A program made the position numbers and the translations under genes. Of a stretch of DNA of 59,691 bases, positions 1 to 10,081 are shown one piece after another. The DNA is from Rhodopseudomonas palustris (GTDB lineage: Bacteria; Pseudomonadota; Alphaproteobacteria; Rhizobiales; Xanthobacteraceae), in assembly GCA_016215605.1 (NCBI GenBank), contig JACRJB010000041.1:1-59691 (forward strand). Reading direction: 5' to 3'. Every line of letters starts with the position of its first letter. The first letter of the stretch is position 1. A model generated the notes under the pieces. The model worked only from the letters and a program-made list of their open reading frames with translations. It did not search any database and was not told where the DNA came from.

Positions 1-1076
1 AAGGGGATCTCGGGCGTGAGCGTGAACGGCTCGAGGCCGGAGAGGCGCAGATACGGCTTCACCTCGGGGATGGCGCGCGGCTTTTGGCCCGCGACCGCGG
101 CGGCGATGGCGCGGATATGCGCGGGGGTGGTGCCGCAGCAGCCGCCGACGATGTTGACGAGGCCGGCTTCGGCGAATTCGCCGACCAGCGAGGCCATGTA
201 TTCCGGGCTCTCGTCGTATTGGCCGAACTCGTTCGGCAGGCCGGCGTTGGGATAGGCGCAGACCAGCGTGTCGGCGACGCGGCCGATGTCGGCGATGTGC
301 GCGCGCAGATCCTTGGCGCCGAGCGCGCAGTTGAAGCCGATGGTGATCGGCCCGGCGTGCCGCACCGAATTCCAGAACGCCTCCGGCAATTGCCCGGACA
401 GCAGGCGGCCGGACTTGTCGGTGATGGTGCCGGAGATCATCACCGGCACGTCGATGCCATGCGCTTCGGTGATCTCGGCGATGGCGTAGAGCGCCGCCTT
501 GGCGTTGAGCGTGTCGAAGATGGTCTCGAGCAGCAGCAGGTCGGCGCCGCCGTCCAAGAGGCCGTTGATCTGCTCGCCATAGGCGATGCGCAGATCGTCG
601 AACGTCACCGCGCGGTAGCCGGGATTGGCGACGTCGGGCGAAATCGAGGCGGTGCGGTTGGTCGGGCCGATCGCGCCGGCGACGAAGCGCGGCTTGCCGT
701 CCTCGGCCTCGACGCGCGTCGCCGCGTTGCGGGCGAGGCGGGCGCCGTCGCGGCTCATCTCGTAGGCGATCTCGGACAGGTCGTAGTCGGCCTGCGCGAT
801 CGAGGTCGAGGAGAAGGTGTTGGTGGCGACGATGTCGGCGCCGGCGCGCAAGTACTGCGCGTGGATGTCCTCGATCGCCTGCGGCTGGGTCAGGATCAAC
901 AGGTCGTTGTTGCCGCGCAGGTCGCGGTGGAAGTCCTTGAAGCGCTCGCCGCGGAACGCGGCCTCGTCGAGCTGCAATTGCTGGATCATCGTGCCCATCG
1001 CGCCGTCGAGCACGAGGATGCGCTCGGCGGCGAGCGTCAGCAATTCGGTCCGCTTGGGGGAGATCGGCTTTGTCAT
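1..1076 (-). CDS. metH: Methionine synthase, homocysteine methyltransferase domain (partial, 3' end outside window)
   Basis: Cobalamin-dependent methionine synthase, which transfers a methyl group from methyltetrahydrofolate to homocysteine. Only the N-terminal homocysteine-binding module (about 358 residues) lies in the window. Visible marks are the start [12 protein letters not shown], the [10 protein letters not shown] motif, GFNCALGA with the first zinc Cys, and [14 protein letters not shown] with the Cys pair. The frame is still open at the left edge in [11 protein letters not shown], where the linker to the pterin-binding domain begins in full-length MetH, so the gene very likely continues. 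It starts 4 bp after the stop of metF on the same strand, so the two are almost certainly co-transcribed. A short stand-alone homocysteine methyltransferase is the alternative. Confidence 0.93.
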   Translation of the reverse strand, partial: MTKPISPKRTELLTLAAERILVLDGAMGTMIQQLQLDEAAFRGERFKDFHRDLRGNNDLLILTQPQAIEDIHAQYLRAGADIVATNTFSSTSIAQADYDLSEIAYEMSRDGARLARNAATRVEAEDGKPRFVAGAIGPTNRTASISPDVANPGYRAVTFDDLRIAYGEQINGLLDGGADLLLLETIFDTLNAKAALYAIAEITEAHGIDVPVMISGTITDKSGRLLSGQLPEAFWNSVRHAGPITIGFNCALGAKDLRAHIADIGRVADTLVCAYPNAGLPNEFGQYDESPEYMASLVGEFAEAGLVNIVGGCCGTTPAHIRAIAAAVAGQKPRAIPEVKPYLRLSGLEPFTLTPEIP

Positions 1077-1080
1077 AAAT

Positions 1081-1968
1081 TTACGCGGCCTTTTGCGCCG
1101 CCTGCGGCCGGAGGCCGAGCAGGTGGCTGATCGCGAACACCAGGTCCGCGCGGTTCATCGTGTAGAAATGGAAGGTCTCGACGCCGTGCTTGGCGAGCTT
1201 GTGGACCTGGCCGGCCGCCATCGTCGCCGCCACCAGCTTGCGGGTGTCGGGATCGTCGTCGAGGCCTTCAAACTGCTTGGCCAGCCAGTCCGGCACGCTG
1301 GCGCCGGCGCGCGCCGCGAAGCTCGACGCCTGCTTGAAGTTCTGCACCGGCAGGATGCCCGGCACGATCGGGATGTTGATCCCGCGGGCGCGGACGCGGT
1401 CGAGATAACGGAAGTACAGATCGTTGTCGAAGAAGAACTGGGTGATGGCGCGGGTCGCGCCGGCGTCGACCTTGGCCTGCAGCATGTCGAGGTCGGCGTC
1501 GAAGCCGGTGCTTTCCGGATGCTTCTCCGGATAGGCCGACACCGTCACCTCGATGTCGGGATGCCGGCGCTTGATCGAGGCGACCAGATCGGCCGAGCTG
1601 CGATAGCCCTGCGGATGCGGGGCGTAGGCGCCGCCGAGCCCGCTCGACGGATCACCGCGCAGCGCCACGATATGGCGGACGCCGATTTCGTAGTAGCGCT
1701 CCACGACGTCGTCGACATCGGCGCAGGGCGCGTCGACGCAGGTGAGGTGGGCGGCCGGCGTCAGGCTGGTTTCGCGCAGGATCCGGGCGATGGTCGAATG
1801 GGTGCGCTCGCGGGTCGAGCCGCCGGCGCCGTAGGTCACCGAGACGAAGCGTGGATGCAGCGGCGCCAGCCGGCTGATCGCCTGCCACAAAGTGCGCTCC
1901 ATCTCCTCGGTCTTCGGCGGGAAGAATTCGAAGGAGATCGCCGGAATGTGCTGCAGCACGTCGCTCAT
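1081..1968 (-). CDS. metF: 5,10-methylenetetrahydrofolate reductase
   Basis: Flavin-dependent enzyme that makes 5-methyltetrahydrofolate, the methyl donor used by the methionine synthase encoded just downstream. The 295-residue length is normal for bacterial MetF. The N-terminus contains [10 protein letters not shown], the hallmark active-site Glu region of the family, followed by [15 protein letters not shown] and the folate-binding HIVALRGDP stretch. The stop codon is 4 bp before the metH start. Many relatives carry an ArsR-type regulator gene directly upstream; I could not recognise one here. Confidence 0.95.
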   Translation of the reverse strand: MSDVLQHIPAISFEFFPPKTEEMERTLWQAISRLAPLHPRFVSVTYGAGGSTRERTHSTIARILRETSLTPAAHLTCVDAPCADVDDVVERYYEIGVRHIVALRGDPSSGLGGAYAPHPQGYRSSADLVASIKRRHPDIEVTVSAYPEKHPESTGFDADLDMLQAKVDAGATRAITQFFFDNDLYFRYLDRVRARGINIPIVPGILPVQNFKQASSFAARAGASVPDWLAKQFEGLDDDPDTRKLVAATMAAGQVHKLAKHGVETFHFYTMNRADLVFAISHLLGLRPQAAQKAA

Positions 1969-2417
1969 GTCGCGTCATCCAGAATGAGGTCGAAGCTCGT
2001 GTCGACCGCGGCGCATCGCAATGCGAGCGGCGGCGACGTCGTGCGATCGCCGGCCGCGTGTTGCACCGCGAAGTCTGCCGACGCTGGTCAAATTAAGCTG
2101 AACCCGAAGGCCGATCCAGCCCACCGAACGGCGAAATCAGATGGGAATTTGCCCAACAGATGTGTTTTGTGTCGATCCAAGGTGGCGAACGATGGATCAA
2201 GTGGGCAGAAATCGAAGCCATATCGGGCTGATTTCGTCTGAATTTCAACCGTCTATGGAACCTATTCGGTCTCCTGATGGTATCCCATGGCAAAGATGGT
2301 GCCGGGTGCCTCGGAAAATTCCCAGCTCTGCCCACCGGCGAGTTCCGATCTTCCTTACGGCGAATTTCCTAGCCGGCTACCTTTGCGCGACCTGCGGCTG
2401 AGCATTAGCTTAATCGG
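1969..2417. other. Divergent intergenic region, metF / LLM monooxygenase
   Basis: About 450 bp between two divergent genes. No open frame here resembles a known protein, although short frames exist on both strands. The stretch around 2150-2280 is visibly less GC-rich than its neighbours and probably carries the promoters of both genes. I see no SAM-II-like riboswitch core upstream of metF. Confidence 0.4.
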
Positions 2418-3434
2418 ATGTTACCGCTCTCAATCCTCGACCTGTCCGTGGTCACCACCGGCACGCCGCCGGCGGCGGCGCTGCGCAATTCGATCGACCT
2501 CGCCCGGCATGCCGACAAGCTCGGCTATGTCCGCTACTGGCTGGCCGAACATCACAATCTGCCGTCGGTCGCCAGCCCGGCGCCCGAGATCATGATTGGG
2601 CAGATCGCGGCGGTGACCGAGCGGATTCGCGTCGGCTCCGGCGGGGTGATGCTGCCCAACCATGCGCCGCTGATGGTCGCCGAGCGCTTCAAGATGCTGG
2701 AGGCGCTGTTCCCCGGCCGGATTGATCTCGGCATCGGCCGCGCCCCCGGCACCGATCAGGCGACGATGCATGCGCTGCGCCGCCGACTCGACGTCCGCGA
2801 GGGCGACGATTTCCTGGAGCGACTGCAGGAATTGACGCTGTGGGAGACGCGCGGCTTCCCGGCCGCCCATCCCTACAACAACGTCATGGCGATGCCGAAC
2901 GACGTGCCGCTGCCGCCGATCTGGCTGCTCGGCTCCAGCGACTACAGTTCCGAACTCGCCGCGCAGGTCGGCATGGGCTTCGCGTTCGCGCATCACTTCG
3001 CATCCTACGATGCGACCGAAGCGCTGACGCATTATCGCGCCAATTTCCGGCCGACGCGCTGGCGTCGCACGCCGCACGCCATTCTCGCCGTGGCGGCGGT
3101 GCTCGCGGAGACCGACGAAGAGGCGGAGCTGCTGGCGATCTCGATGGACATCAACCGGCTGCGCCGCGATCGCGGCCAGTACGTGCCGCTGCCGAGCGTC
3201 GAGGAGGCGCAGGCCTATCCGCTGACCGACGCCGACCGCGCGTCGATCGCGCGCAACCGCTCGCGGCTGTTCGTCGGCAGCCCGTCGACCGTGCTGCAGG
3301 CGCTGCAGCCGTTGATCCGCGCCAGCCAGGCCGACGAACTGATGGTGATCACCGCCACCTACGATCACGATGCCCGCAAGCGCTCGTACAGCTTGCTGGC
3401 CGAAGCGTTCGAGCGGCAGAAGGCGGCGGCGTAG
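2418..3434 (+). CDS. LLM class flavin-dependent oxidoreductase (luciferase-like monooxygenase)
   Basis: 338-residue single-domain protein of the bacterial luciferase-like superfamily, which uses reduced flavin (FMN or F420) to oxidise small organic substrates. Typical features are the N-terminal [12 protein letters not shown] strand, the YWLAEHHN motif near residue 40, [19 protein letters not shown] and the [15 protein letters not shown] flavin-site loop. These resemble the alkanal-monooxygenase-like subgroup (YhbW/MsnO8 type) more than F420 enzymes. It stands alone, divergent from metF and followed by palindromic repeats, so context says nothing about the substrate. No strong Shine-Dalgarno is visible before the ATG. 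Confidence 0.88.
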   Translation: MLPLSILDLSVVTTGTPPAAALRNSIDLARHADKLGYVRYWLAEHHNLPSVASPAPEIMIGQIAAVTERIRVGSGGVMLPNHAPLMVAERFKMLEALFPGRIDLGIGRAPGTDQATMHALRRRLDVREGDDFLERLQELTLWETRGFPAAHPYNNVMAMPNDVPLPPIWLLGSSDYSSELAAQVGMGFAFAHHFASYDATEALTHYRANFRPTRWRRTPHAILAVAAVLAETDEEAELLAISMDINRLRRDRGQYVPLPSVEEAQAYPLTDADRASIARNRSRLFVGSPSTVLQALQPLIRASQADELMVITATYDHDARKRSYSLLAEAFERQKAAA

Positions 3435-3448
3435 GTCGGTTCAAGTTG

Positions 3449-3550
3449 GTCATTCCGGGGCGCGAGCGGCAGCTCGCGAGCCCGGAATCTAGATGAGTTG
3501 ATCATCTCGTCATTCCGGGTTCGCTTGCTGCGCAGGCGCCCCGGAATGAC
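3449..3550. repeat. Pair of REP-like palindromes between convergent genes
   Basis: Two tandem inverted repeats share the same boundary words. The first runs about 3449-3488 and the second about 3509-3550. Each begins with GTCATTCCGGG, and the second ends with its mirror CCCGGAATGAC. They lie between the convergent LLM gene and pheA and could act as a bidirectional transcription end. The shared sequence and position fit a dispersed REP family, but copy number cannot be judged here. Confidence 0.75.
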
Positions 3551-3588
3551 CATGCGTGGATCAGTCGTCGACGAAAGTCAGTTGGACT

Positions 3589-4443
3589 TCAGCGCTCCGT
3601 AAACGTCGCCCGGAACGGGTGGCCCGGATAGACCCCGACGATCCTGAATTCGCGCGAGAAGAATTTCAGTTCGTCGAGCGCGAAAGCGAGGTTGCGATCT
3701 TCGGGATGGCCGTCGACGTCGGCGTAGAACTGCGTCGCGAAGAAATTGCCGTCGACCATGTAGCTTTCCAGCTTGGTCATGTTGACGCCGTTGGTGGCGA
3801 AGCCGCCCATCGCCTTGTACAGAGCGGCCGGCAAATTGCGCACCCGAAACACAAACGTGGTCACCAGCGGCCCGGAGCCCTGCGCCGCCCAGCGCGGTTC
3901 GCGCGCCAGCATCACGAAGCGCGTGGTGTTGTGGGTCTCGTCCTCGATGTCTTCGGCGAGAATGTCGAGGCCGTAGATCTTCGCCGCCAGCCGCGACGAG
4001 ATCGCCGCGCAGCTCTTGTCGCCGCGCTCGGCGACGATCCGCGCCGAGCCGGCGGTGTCGCCGGCGACGATCGGCCGGAGGCCGAATTTGCGGATGATGC
4101 GCCGGCACTGGCCGAGCGCGTGGACGTGGCTCTCGACCGTCTTGATGTCTTCGAGCTTGGCGCCGGGCACCGCGACCAGCTGATGCCGGATCGGCAGAAA
4201 CCATTCGCCGACGATGAACAGGCCGGACTGCGGCAGCAGATGATGGATGTCGGCGACGCGGCCGGCGACCGAGTTCTCGATCGGGATCATGCCGAGATCG
4301 GCCTCGCCCGAGGAGATCGCGGACAGCGCGTCTTCGAAAGTGGCGCAGGGCAGCGCTTCGGCGGTCGGATAGGCGTCGCCGATCGCGATGTGCGAATTCG
4401 CGCCGGGCTCGCCCTGGAATGCGATTTTCATGGTCTTGGTCAT
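3589..4443 (-). CDS. pheA: Prephenate dehydratase
   Basis: Converts prephenate to phenylpyruvate in phenylalanine synthesis. The 284 residues cover a periplasmic-binding-like catalytic domain (IAFQGEPGANSHIA at the start, IPIENSVAGRV near residue 55, the catalytic NTTRFVML motif near residue 175) and a C-terminal ACT domain for feedback control by phenylalanine (LYKAMGGFATNGVNMTKLES). There is no chorismate mutase domain, so this is the stand-alone form. It is 57 bp downstream of kdsB on the same strand and probably forms an operon with it, an arrangement common in this bacterial group. Confidence 0.95.
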   Translation of the reverse strand: MTKTMKIAFQGEPGANSHIAIGDAYPTAEALPCATFEDALSAISSGEADLGMIPIENSVAGRVADIHHLLPQSGLFIVGEWFLPIRHQLVAVPGAKLEDIKTVESHVHALGQCRRIIRKFGLRPIVAGDTAGSARIVAERGDKSCAAISSRLAAKIYGLDILAEDIEDETHNTTRFVMLAREPRWAAQGSGPLVTTFVFRVRNLPAALYKAMGGFATNGVNMTKLESYMVDGNFFATQFYADVDGHPEDRNLAFALDELKFFSREFRIVGVYPGHPFRATFTER

Positions 4444-4500
4444 GGGATCCTGCGTGTTGCCGCGCGTTCTAGCAGCCGCGGCGGTTTTCGCCAGAGGGGC

Positions 4501-5238
4501 TCATCCGCCGATCGCGCGCCGTGCGGTCTCCAGATCGGCCGGGGTGTCGACGCCGCGCGGCACGCTGTCGACGATGCCGACGTCGATCCGCATCCCGGCC
4601 TCCAGCGCGCGCAGCTGTTCGAGCTTCTCGCGCTGTTCGAGCGGCGAGGGCGGCAGCGCCACGAAGCGCTCCAGCGCGGCGCGGCGATAGGCGTAGAGAC
4701 CGATGTGATGATAGCGCGGCCCGTCGCCCCACGGCGCGGTGGCGCGGGTGAAGTACAGCGCGCGCAGCCGGTTCTCGCCGACCTCCGAACCGATCACCTT
4801 CACCACATTCGGGTTGGTGGCTTCCTCCTCGGTGTGGATTTCGGCCGCCAGCGTGGCGATGTCGACCGACGGATCGTCGAGCGGCGGCAGCACCGCGCCG
4901 ATCTGCTCCGGACGGATGGTCGGGAAGTCGCCCTGCAGGTTGATCACCGTTTCGATCGTGCGCTGCGGATCGAGATTCTGCAGCGCCTCGTGGATGCGGT
5001 CGGAGCCGGACGGATGGTCCGCCCGCGTCATCACCACCTCGCCGCCATGGGCGGCGACGGCCTCGGCGATCGCCGGCGTATCGGTCGCCACCGCGACCCG
5101 GCCGATGCCCGCCGCCAGCGCCCGGCGCAGCACATGCACCACCATCGGCACGCCGCAGATGTCCAGCAGCGGCTTGCCGGGCAGCCTGGTCGCGGCCATC
5201 CGCGCGGGGATCAGAACGAGCGTGTGGGATGAAGTCAT
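4501..5238 (-). CDS. kdsB: 3-deoxy-manno-octulosonate cytidylyltransferase
   Basis: Activates Kdo with CTP to CMP-Kdo for lipopolysaccharide core assembly in the cytoplasm. It has 245 residues, the usual length. The nucleotide-binding signature [18 protein letters not shown] is at residues 7-24, and [11 protein letters not shown] near residue 100 and YFTRATAPW near residue 165 are standard family motifs. It is the first gene of a likely kdsB-pheA unit and is divergent from cycM across a 210-bp gap. Confidence 0.95.
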   Translation of the reverse strand: MTSSHTLVLIPARMAATRLPGKPLLDICGVPMVVHVLRRALAAGIGRVAVATDTPAIAEAVAAHGGEVVMTRADHPSGSDRIHEALQNLDPQRTIETVINLQGDFPTIRPEQIGAVLPPLDDPSVDIATLAAEIHTEEEATNPNVVKVIGSEVGENRLRALYFTRATAPWGDGPRYHHIGLYAYRRAALERFVALPPSPLEQREKLEQLRALEAGMRIDVGIVDSVPRGVDTPADLETARRAIGG

Positions 5239-5371
5239 CGGGGGTGCCGGATCGGGTCCCGTGCAGTGGAAATTCGGGCGACCGACGCCTCGATCGGGAC
5301 GGTATCAGGCTGTTGGAAGGTCGCAGGCCACGGCACTTATACGGGTTGCCAGAGCAAGGGCAAACCGTTAT

Positions 5372-5390
5372 CTGATCAAGCAAAGATCAG
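5372..5390. promoter_or_regulatory. Inverted repeat upstream of cycM
   Basis: CTGATC-N7-GATCAG, perfect 6-bp arms, centred about 68 bp before the cycM start in the kdsB/cycM divergent region. It could be an operator, but it does not match the FixK/FNR consensus, so the regulator is unknown. Confidence 0.35.
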
Positions 5391-5448
5391 TTGCAAATGC
5401 CAACGAAAAACAATCCAGACTCGGTCTGACGGGAAACGCGAGCGAACC

Positions 5449-6003
5449 ATGGATTCCTTCGAGCTGAACAAAATCGTCGGTGCAGTTCTCGCCACCTGCC
5501 TCGTGTTGCTGCTGTCGAATTTCGCCGCGCAGGCGGTGTTCGCGCCCGGCAAGGTCGAGAAGCAGGGCTGGGCCATCGCCGTCAAGGAAGCCGCGCCCGC
5601 CCCGGGCAAGGACGCCGCGCCCGCCGCTGCCGCCGAGCCGATCGAGACCCTGCTGCAGACCGCGTCGGTCGAAAAGGGCACCGCGGCCGCCAAGAAGTGC
5701 GCCGCCTGCCACACCTTCGAGAAGGACGGTCCGAACCGCGTCGGCCCGAATCTTTACGGCGTCGTCGGCGAAAAGAAGGGCGAGGGCCGCGGCGGCTTCA
5801 ACTTCTCGGCCGCGATGAAGGCCAAGGGCGGCGAATGGACCTTCGAGGATCTGAACAAGTTCCTCACCAGCCCGAAGGGCTTCATCCCGGGCACCGCGAT
5901 GGGCTTCGCCGGCATTTCGAACGACAAGGAACGGGCCGATTTGATCGCCTACCTCAACAAGAATTCGGACAAGCCCGAGGCGATCCCGACCGCCGCCAAA
6001 TAG
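5449..6003 (+). CDS. cycM: Membrane-anchored cytochrome c (CycM-type, c552)
   Basis: Electron carrier thought to pass electrons from the bc1 complex to an aa3-type cytochrome oxidase on the periplasmic side of the membrane. The 184 residues comprise an uncleaved N-terminal anchor (about 9-30), an Ala/Pro-rich linker (about 45-65) and a class I cytochrome c domain. The heme site KKCAACHTF has CXXCH at 84-88, and the sixth-ligand Met is in IPGTAMGFAG. The length and anchor match Bradyrhizobium CycM. The start at MDSFELNKIV is preferred over in-frame upstream codons because the anchor follows at once. A strong terminator follows the gene. Confidence 0.88.
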   Translation: MDSFELNKIVGAVLATCLVLLLSNFAAQAVFAPGKVEKQGWAIAVKEAAPAPGKDAAPAAAAEPIETLLQTASVEKGTAAAKKCAACHTFEKDGPNRVGPNLYGVVGEKKGEGRGGFNFSAAMKAKGGEWTFEDLNKFLTSPKGFIPGTAMGFAGISNDKERADLIAYLNKNSDKPEAIPTAAK

Positions 6004-6033
6004 CGGTCGCCTCCAGATCGATGATTTTCGCGC

Positions 6034-6060
6034 AACGGCCGGGTTTTCCCGGCCGTTTTC
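6034..6060 (+). terminator. Rho-independent terminator of cycM
   Basis: A perfect 10-bp stem AACGGCCGGG / CCCGGCCGTT with a TTTT loop lies about 30 bp after the cycM stop. The T-run is short and merges with the end of the stem. Confidence 0.8.
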
Positions 6061-6293
6061 GCGTGCGCCATCACGCTGTCCTGATCGGGACGTTTCGCCG
6101 CAACGGCGTCGGCCGCGGGGTGCTATCCTTTGGAAAATCCGGCATAATCGGCCGAATCCTCGCCTCATATTGCGGCTTGAGTGCAAGCTTGATGTCCAAA
6201 TCGTAAGAACCAAGTCCTGAAATCATGTGCTGTGATCGTGCCGTGACATCAGGTCCCCGACTGCCAGTCCGACGCCAACAGGAATTCCAGACC

Positions 6294-8189
6294 GTGAATT
6301 TGACCCGACGACATCTCTTGCAAGCCGGCGTAGCGGCGGCGGCCACCCCGGCTTTCGGTCTCGGCTCCGGCCTCCTCGGCAGCGCTCCCGCGCTGGCGCA
6401 AGCCGCGGCGGACGGACTGACCTGGCGGCACGGCCTGTCGCTGTTCGGCGAGGTGAAATATCCGGCCGGGTTCAAGCGGTTCGACTACGTCAATCCGGAC
6501 GCGCCGAAGGGCGGCGCCACGCGGCAGATCTCGCTCGGCACGTTCGACAATTTCAACCTCGCGGTGGCCGGGGTGAAGGGCAACATCGCGCCGGCGGTGG
6601 GCTATCTCTACGAAACGCTGATGACCCAGTCGCAGGACGAGGTCGGCACCGAATACGGCCTGCTCGCCGAGGGCGCGGCGCATCCCGACGACTTCTCCTT
6701 TGTGGTGTACCGGCTGCGCGCCGACGCCCGCTGGCACGACGGCAAGCCGGTGACCGCGGACGACGTCGTGTTCTCGTTCGACTCGCTGAAGAAGTTCAGC
6801 CCGCGCTACGCGTCGTATTATCGCCACGTGCTGAAGGCCGAGAAGACCGGCGAGCGCGACATCCGCTTCAGCTTCGACGGCCCCGGCAATCGCGAACTGC
6901 CGACCATCGTCGGCGAACTGATGATCCTGCCGAAGCATTGGTGGGAAGGCACCGACGACCAGGGCCGCAAGCGCGACATCTCCGCCACCACGCTGGAAAA
7001 GCCGCTCGGCTCCGGCCCGTACCGGATCAAGGAATTCGTCGCCGGCCGTTCGATCGTGCTGGAGCGCGTCAAGGACTACTGGGGCGAGAAGCTGCCGGTG
7101 CGAATCGGCCAATACAATTTCGACGAACTGCGCTTCGAGTTCTTCCGCGACAACACCGTCGCGCTCGAAGCCTTCAAGGCCGATCAGGCCGACTGGATCG
7201 CCGAGAACTCCGCCAAGCAATGGGCGACCGCCTACGACTTTCCCGCGGTCGCCGAGAAGCGGGTGGTCAAGGAGGAGTTTCCGATCAACGATTCCGGCCG
7301 GATGCAGGGCTTCGTGCTCAACCTCCGCCGCGAGATGTTCAAGGACGCCCGGATCCGGCGCGCCTTCAACTACGCGTTCGATTTCGAGGAGATGAACAAG
7401 CAGCTGTTCTACGGCCAGTACAAGCGCATCGCCAGCTACTTCGAAGGCACCGAGCTCGCCTCCAGCGGGCTGCCGCAGGGCGACGAACTGGCGATCCTCG
7501 AGACCGTGCGCGACAAGGTGCCGGCCGAATTGTTCACGCAGGCCTATACCAACCCGGTCGGCGGCAATCCGGAAGCGGTCCGCGGCAATCTGCGCGAGGC
7601 GATGAAGCTGGTGAAGGACGCCGGCTTCGACATCAAGGATCGCAAGCTGGTCGATCAATCCGGCAAGCCGGTGACGGTCGAAATGCTGGTGCAGGATCCG
7701 TCGTCGGAGCGCATCACGCTGTTCTACAAGCCGTCGCTGGAGCGGCTCGGCGTCACCGTGTCGATCCGCGTCGTCGACGATGCGCAGTATCAGAACCGCA
7801 TCCGCGCCTTCGACTTCGACATCATCACCGATCTGTGGGGCCAGTCGCTGTCGCCCGGCAACGAGCAGCGCGACTATTGGGGTTCGCAGGCCGCCGACCA
7901 GCCCGGCTCGCGCAACACCATCGGCATCAAGAATCCGGCGGTCGATGCGCTGATCGACAAGGTGATCTACGCCAAGGATCGCGCCACGCTGGTCGCGGCG
8001 ACGCGCGCGCTGGACCGCGTGCTGCTGTGGAATTTCTACGTCGTGCCGCAATTCACCTACGGCTTCATGCGCTACGCGCGCTGGGACCGCTTCAGCCATG
8101 CCGAGCTGCCGAAATACGCCCGCTCCGGCCTGCCGACGCTGTGGTGGTACGATTCCGAAAAAGCCGCCAAGATCGGGCGACGTTCTTGA
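6294..8189 (+). CDS. yejA: Peptide ABC transporter substrate-binding protein (YejA-like, first copy)
   Basis: Periplasmic family 5 extracellular solute-binding protein of a YejABEF-type peptide importer. About 631 residues from a GTG at 6294 that has AGGAA nine bases upstream; an in-frame ATG at 6225 is less likely because it would put extra residues before the signal. The N-terminus reads NLTRRHLLQAG followed by an Ala-rich segment, a probable twin-arginine export signal. The mature part starts with GLSLFGEVKYPAGFKRFDYV, the YejA-type opening, and has LGSGPYRIKEF and DYWGEKLPV typical of family 5. It is the first of two tandem paralogues, 14 bp before the second. Confidence 0.88.
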   Translation: MNLTRRHLLQAGVAAAATPAFGLGSGLLGSAPALAQAAADGLTWRHGLSLFGEVKYPAGFKRFDYVNPDAPKGGATRQISLGTFDNFNLAVAGVKGNIAPAVGYLYETLMTQSQDEVGTEYGLLAEGAAHPDDFSFVVYRLRADARWHDGKPVTADDVVFSFDSLKKFSPRYASYYRHVLKAEKTGERDIRFSFDGPGNRELPTIVGELMILPKHWWEGTDDQGRKRDISATTLEKPLGSGPYRIKEFVAGRSIVLERVKDYWGEKLPVRIGQYNFDELRFEFFRDNTVALEAFKADQADWIAENSAKQWATAYDFPAVAEKRVVKEEFPINDSGRMQGFVLNLRREMFKDARIRRAFNYAFDFEEMNKQLFYGQYKRIASYFEGTELASSGLPQGDELAILETVRDKVPAELFTQAYTNPVGGNPEAVRGNLREAMKLVKDAGFDIKDRKLVDQSGKPVTVEMLVQDPSSERITLFYKPSLERLGVTVSIRVVDDAQYQNRIRAFDFDIITDLWGQSLSPGNEQRDYWGSQAADQPGSRNTIGIKNPAVDALIDKVIYAKDRATLVAATRALDRVLLWNFYVVPQFTYGFMRYARWDRFSHAELPKYARSGLPTLWWYDSEKAAKIGRRS

Positions 8190-8203
8190 GGAAACGCCCG
8201 CTT

Positions 8204-10081
8204 ATGGCGCAGCTCAACCGCCGCGAGATTCTCGTCCTCGGCGCCGGCGCGCTGGCGGCGACGCACATCAACCCCGCATTCGCGGCCGAAGGCGAGATCG
8301 TCGCCCACGGCATGTCGGCGTTCGGCGATCTGAAGTATCCGGCCGACTTCAAGCATTTCGACTACGTCAATCCGCAGGCGCCGAAGGGTGGGGTGTTTTC
8401 GACCATCCCGTCGGTGCGCGCCTTCAACCAATCGTTCCAGACCTTCAACACGCTGAACGCCTACATCCTCAAGGGCGACGGCGCGCAAGGCATGGGATTG
8501 ACCTTCGCGTCGCTGATGGCGCGGGCCGGCGACGAGCCCGACGCGATGTACGGCCTCGCGGCCTCGAGCGTCGCGATTTCCGCCGACGGCCTGACCTATC
8601 GCTTCAAGATGCGGCCGGAGGCGCGTTTCCACGACGGCAGCAAGCTGACCGCGCGCGACGCGGCGTTCTCGTTCAACATCCTGAAGGCCAAGGGCCACCC
8701 GATCATCACCCAGCAGCTCCGCGACTTCGTCGAGGCGAAGGCCACCGACGACGCGACGCTGGTGGTGACGTTCAAGCCGAAGCGCGGCCGTGACGTGCCG
8801 CTGTTCGTGGCCGGCCTGCCGATCTTCTCGGAAGCGTATTACGCCAAGCATCCGTTCGACGAATCGACGATGGACGTGCCGCTCGGCAGCGGGCCCTACA
8901 AGGTCGGGCCGCTGGAGTCCGGGCGCTACATCTCGTTCGAACGCGTCAAAGGCTGGTGGGGCGAGAAGTTGCCGGTCAGCATCGGCGCCAACAATTTCGA
9001 CACCGTGCGCTACGAGTTCTATCGTGACCGCGACGTCGCCTTCGAAGGTTTCTCCGGCCGCTCCTATCTGTATCGCGAGGAGTTCACCTCGCGGATCTGG
9101 AATACGCGCTACGACTTCCCGGCGATTCGCGACGGCCGCGTCAAGCGCGAGCAGGTCCCGGACGAGACGCCGTCCGGCGCGCAGGGCTGGTTCATCAACA
9201 CCCGCCGCGACAAGTTCAAGGACCCCCGTGTCCGCGAGGCGCTGGGCTGCGCATTCGATTTCGAGTGGACCAACAAGACCATCATGTACGGCACCTATGC
9301 GCGCACGGTGTCGCCGTTTCAGAATTCCGACATGATGGCGGTCGGCCCGCCGTCGCCGGAAGAACTGGCATTGCTCGAGCCGTTTCGCGGCAAGGTGCCG
9401 GACGAGGTGTTCGGCGCGCCGTTCGTGCCGCCGGCGTCCGACGGATCGGGACAGGACCGCACGCTGCTGCGCAAAGGCGGTCAGCTCCTCACCGAAGCCG
9501 GCTTCGTCATCAAGGATCGCCAGCGGCTGATGCCGAACGGCGAGCCGATGCGCGTCGAATTCCTGCTCGACGAGCCGGCGTTCCAGGCCCACCACATGCC
9601 GTTCGTCAAGAACCTCGCCACCCTCGGCATCGAGGCGACGGTGCGGCTGGTCGATCCGGTGCAGGCGCGGGCGCGCCGCGACGATTTCGATTTCGACATG
9701 GCGATCGAGCGCTACAGCTTCTCGACCGTGCCGGGCGATGCGCTGCGCAATTTCTTCTCCTCGCAGGCGGCCGCCACCAAGGGATCGAACAATCTCGCCG
9801 GCATCGCCGACCCGGCGATCGACGCGATGATCGATCAGGTGATCGCCGCCGACACCCGCGCCAAGCTGGTGGTCGCGGCGCGGGCGCTCGACCGGCTGAT
9901 CCGCGTCGGCCGCTATTGGGTGCCGCAATGGTACTCGTCGACGCACCGGCTGGCCTATTGGGACGTGTTCGAGCATCCGGCAAATCTGCCGAAATACGCC
10001 GGCGTCAGTGCGCCGGACCTGTGGTGGGCGAAGAGCAATCCCGCCGCCGAGCGCAGCGACCCGAAGGGCGAGGGGAAATAG
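8204..10081 (+). CDS. yejA: Peptide ABC transporter substrate-binding protein (YejA-like, second copy)
   Basis: Second family 5 solute-binding protein of the same operon, 625 residues. It follows the first copy by 14 bp with a clear GAGGAAA ribosome site. It aligns with its neighbour from the start of the mature part (GMSAFGDLKYPADFKHFDYV against the equivalent segment of copy one), so the pair arose by duplication, but they have diverged widely and may prefer different peptides. The leader LNRREILVLGAGALAA again carries paired arginines, suggesting Tat export. The stop codon directly abuts the permease start codon. Confidence 0.88.
   Translation: MAQLNRREILVLGAGALAATHINPAFAAEGEIVAHGMSAFGDLKYPADFKHFDYVNPQAPKGGVFSTIPSVRAFNQSFQTFNTLNAYILKGDGAQGMGLTFASLMARAGDEPDAMYGLAASSVAISADGLTYRFKMRPEARFHDGSKLTARDAAFSFNILKAKGHPIITQQLRDFVEAKATDDATLVVTFKPKRGRDVPLFVAGLPIFSEAYYAKHPFDESTMDVPLGSGPYKVGPLESGRYISFERVKGWWGEKLPVSIGANNFDTVRYEFYRDRDVAFEGFSGRSYLYREEFTSRIWNTRYDFPAIRDGRVKREQVPDETPSGAQGWFINTRRDKFKDPRVREALGCAFDFEWTNKTIMYGTYARTVSPFQNSDMMAVGPPSPEELALLEPFRGKVPDEVFGAPFVPPASDGSGQDRTLLRKGGQLLTEAGFVIKDRQRLMPNGEPMRVEFLLDEPAFQAHHMPFVKNLATLGIEATVRLVDPVQARARRDDFDFDMAIERYSFSTVPGDALRNFFSSQAAATKGSNNLAGIADPAIDAMIDQVIAADTRAKLVVAARALDRLIRVGRYWVPQWYSSTHRLAYWDVFEHPANLPKYAGVSAPDLWWAKSNPAAERSDPKGEGK

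Noticed and set aside
1969-2417. A possible ArsR-type regulator remnant upstream of metF
   Set aside because: A short minus-strand frame ends in [10 protein letters not shown] and overlaps the metF start, but it is only about 40 codons and shows no helix-turn-helix or methyltransferase motif.
5372-5390. FixK/FNR box upstream of cycM
   Set aside because: The inverted repeat reads CTGATC-N7-GATCAG, not TTGAT-N4-ATCAA; kept only as an unassigned palindrome.
6938-10081. A very long plus-strand open frame (over 1000 codons) across both YejA genes
   Set aside because: It is a shadow frame: Arg/Ala/Gly-rich with no family motif in its first part, caused by high GC. The real YejA frames carry leaders, ribosome sites and family 5 motifs; only the end of this frame coincides with the second YejA gene.
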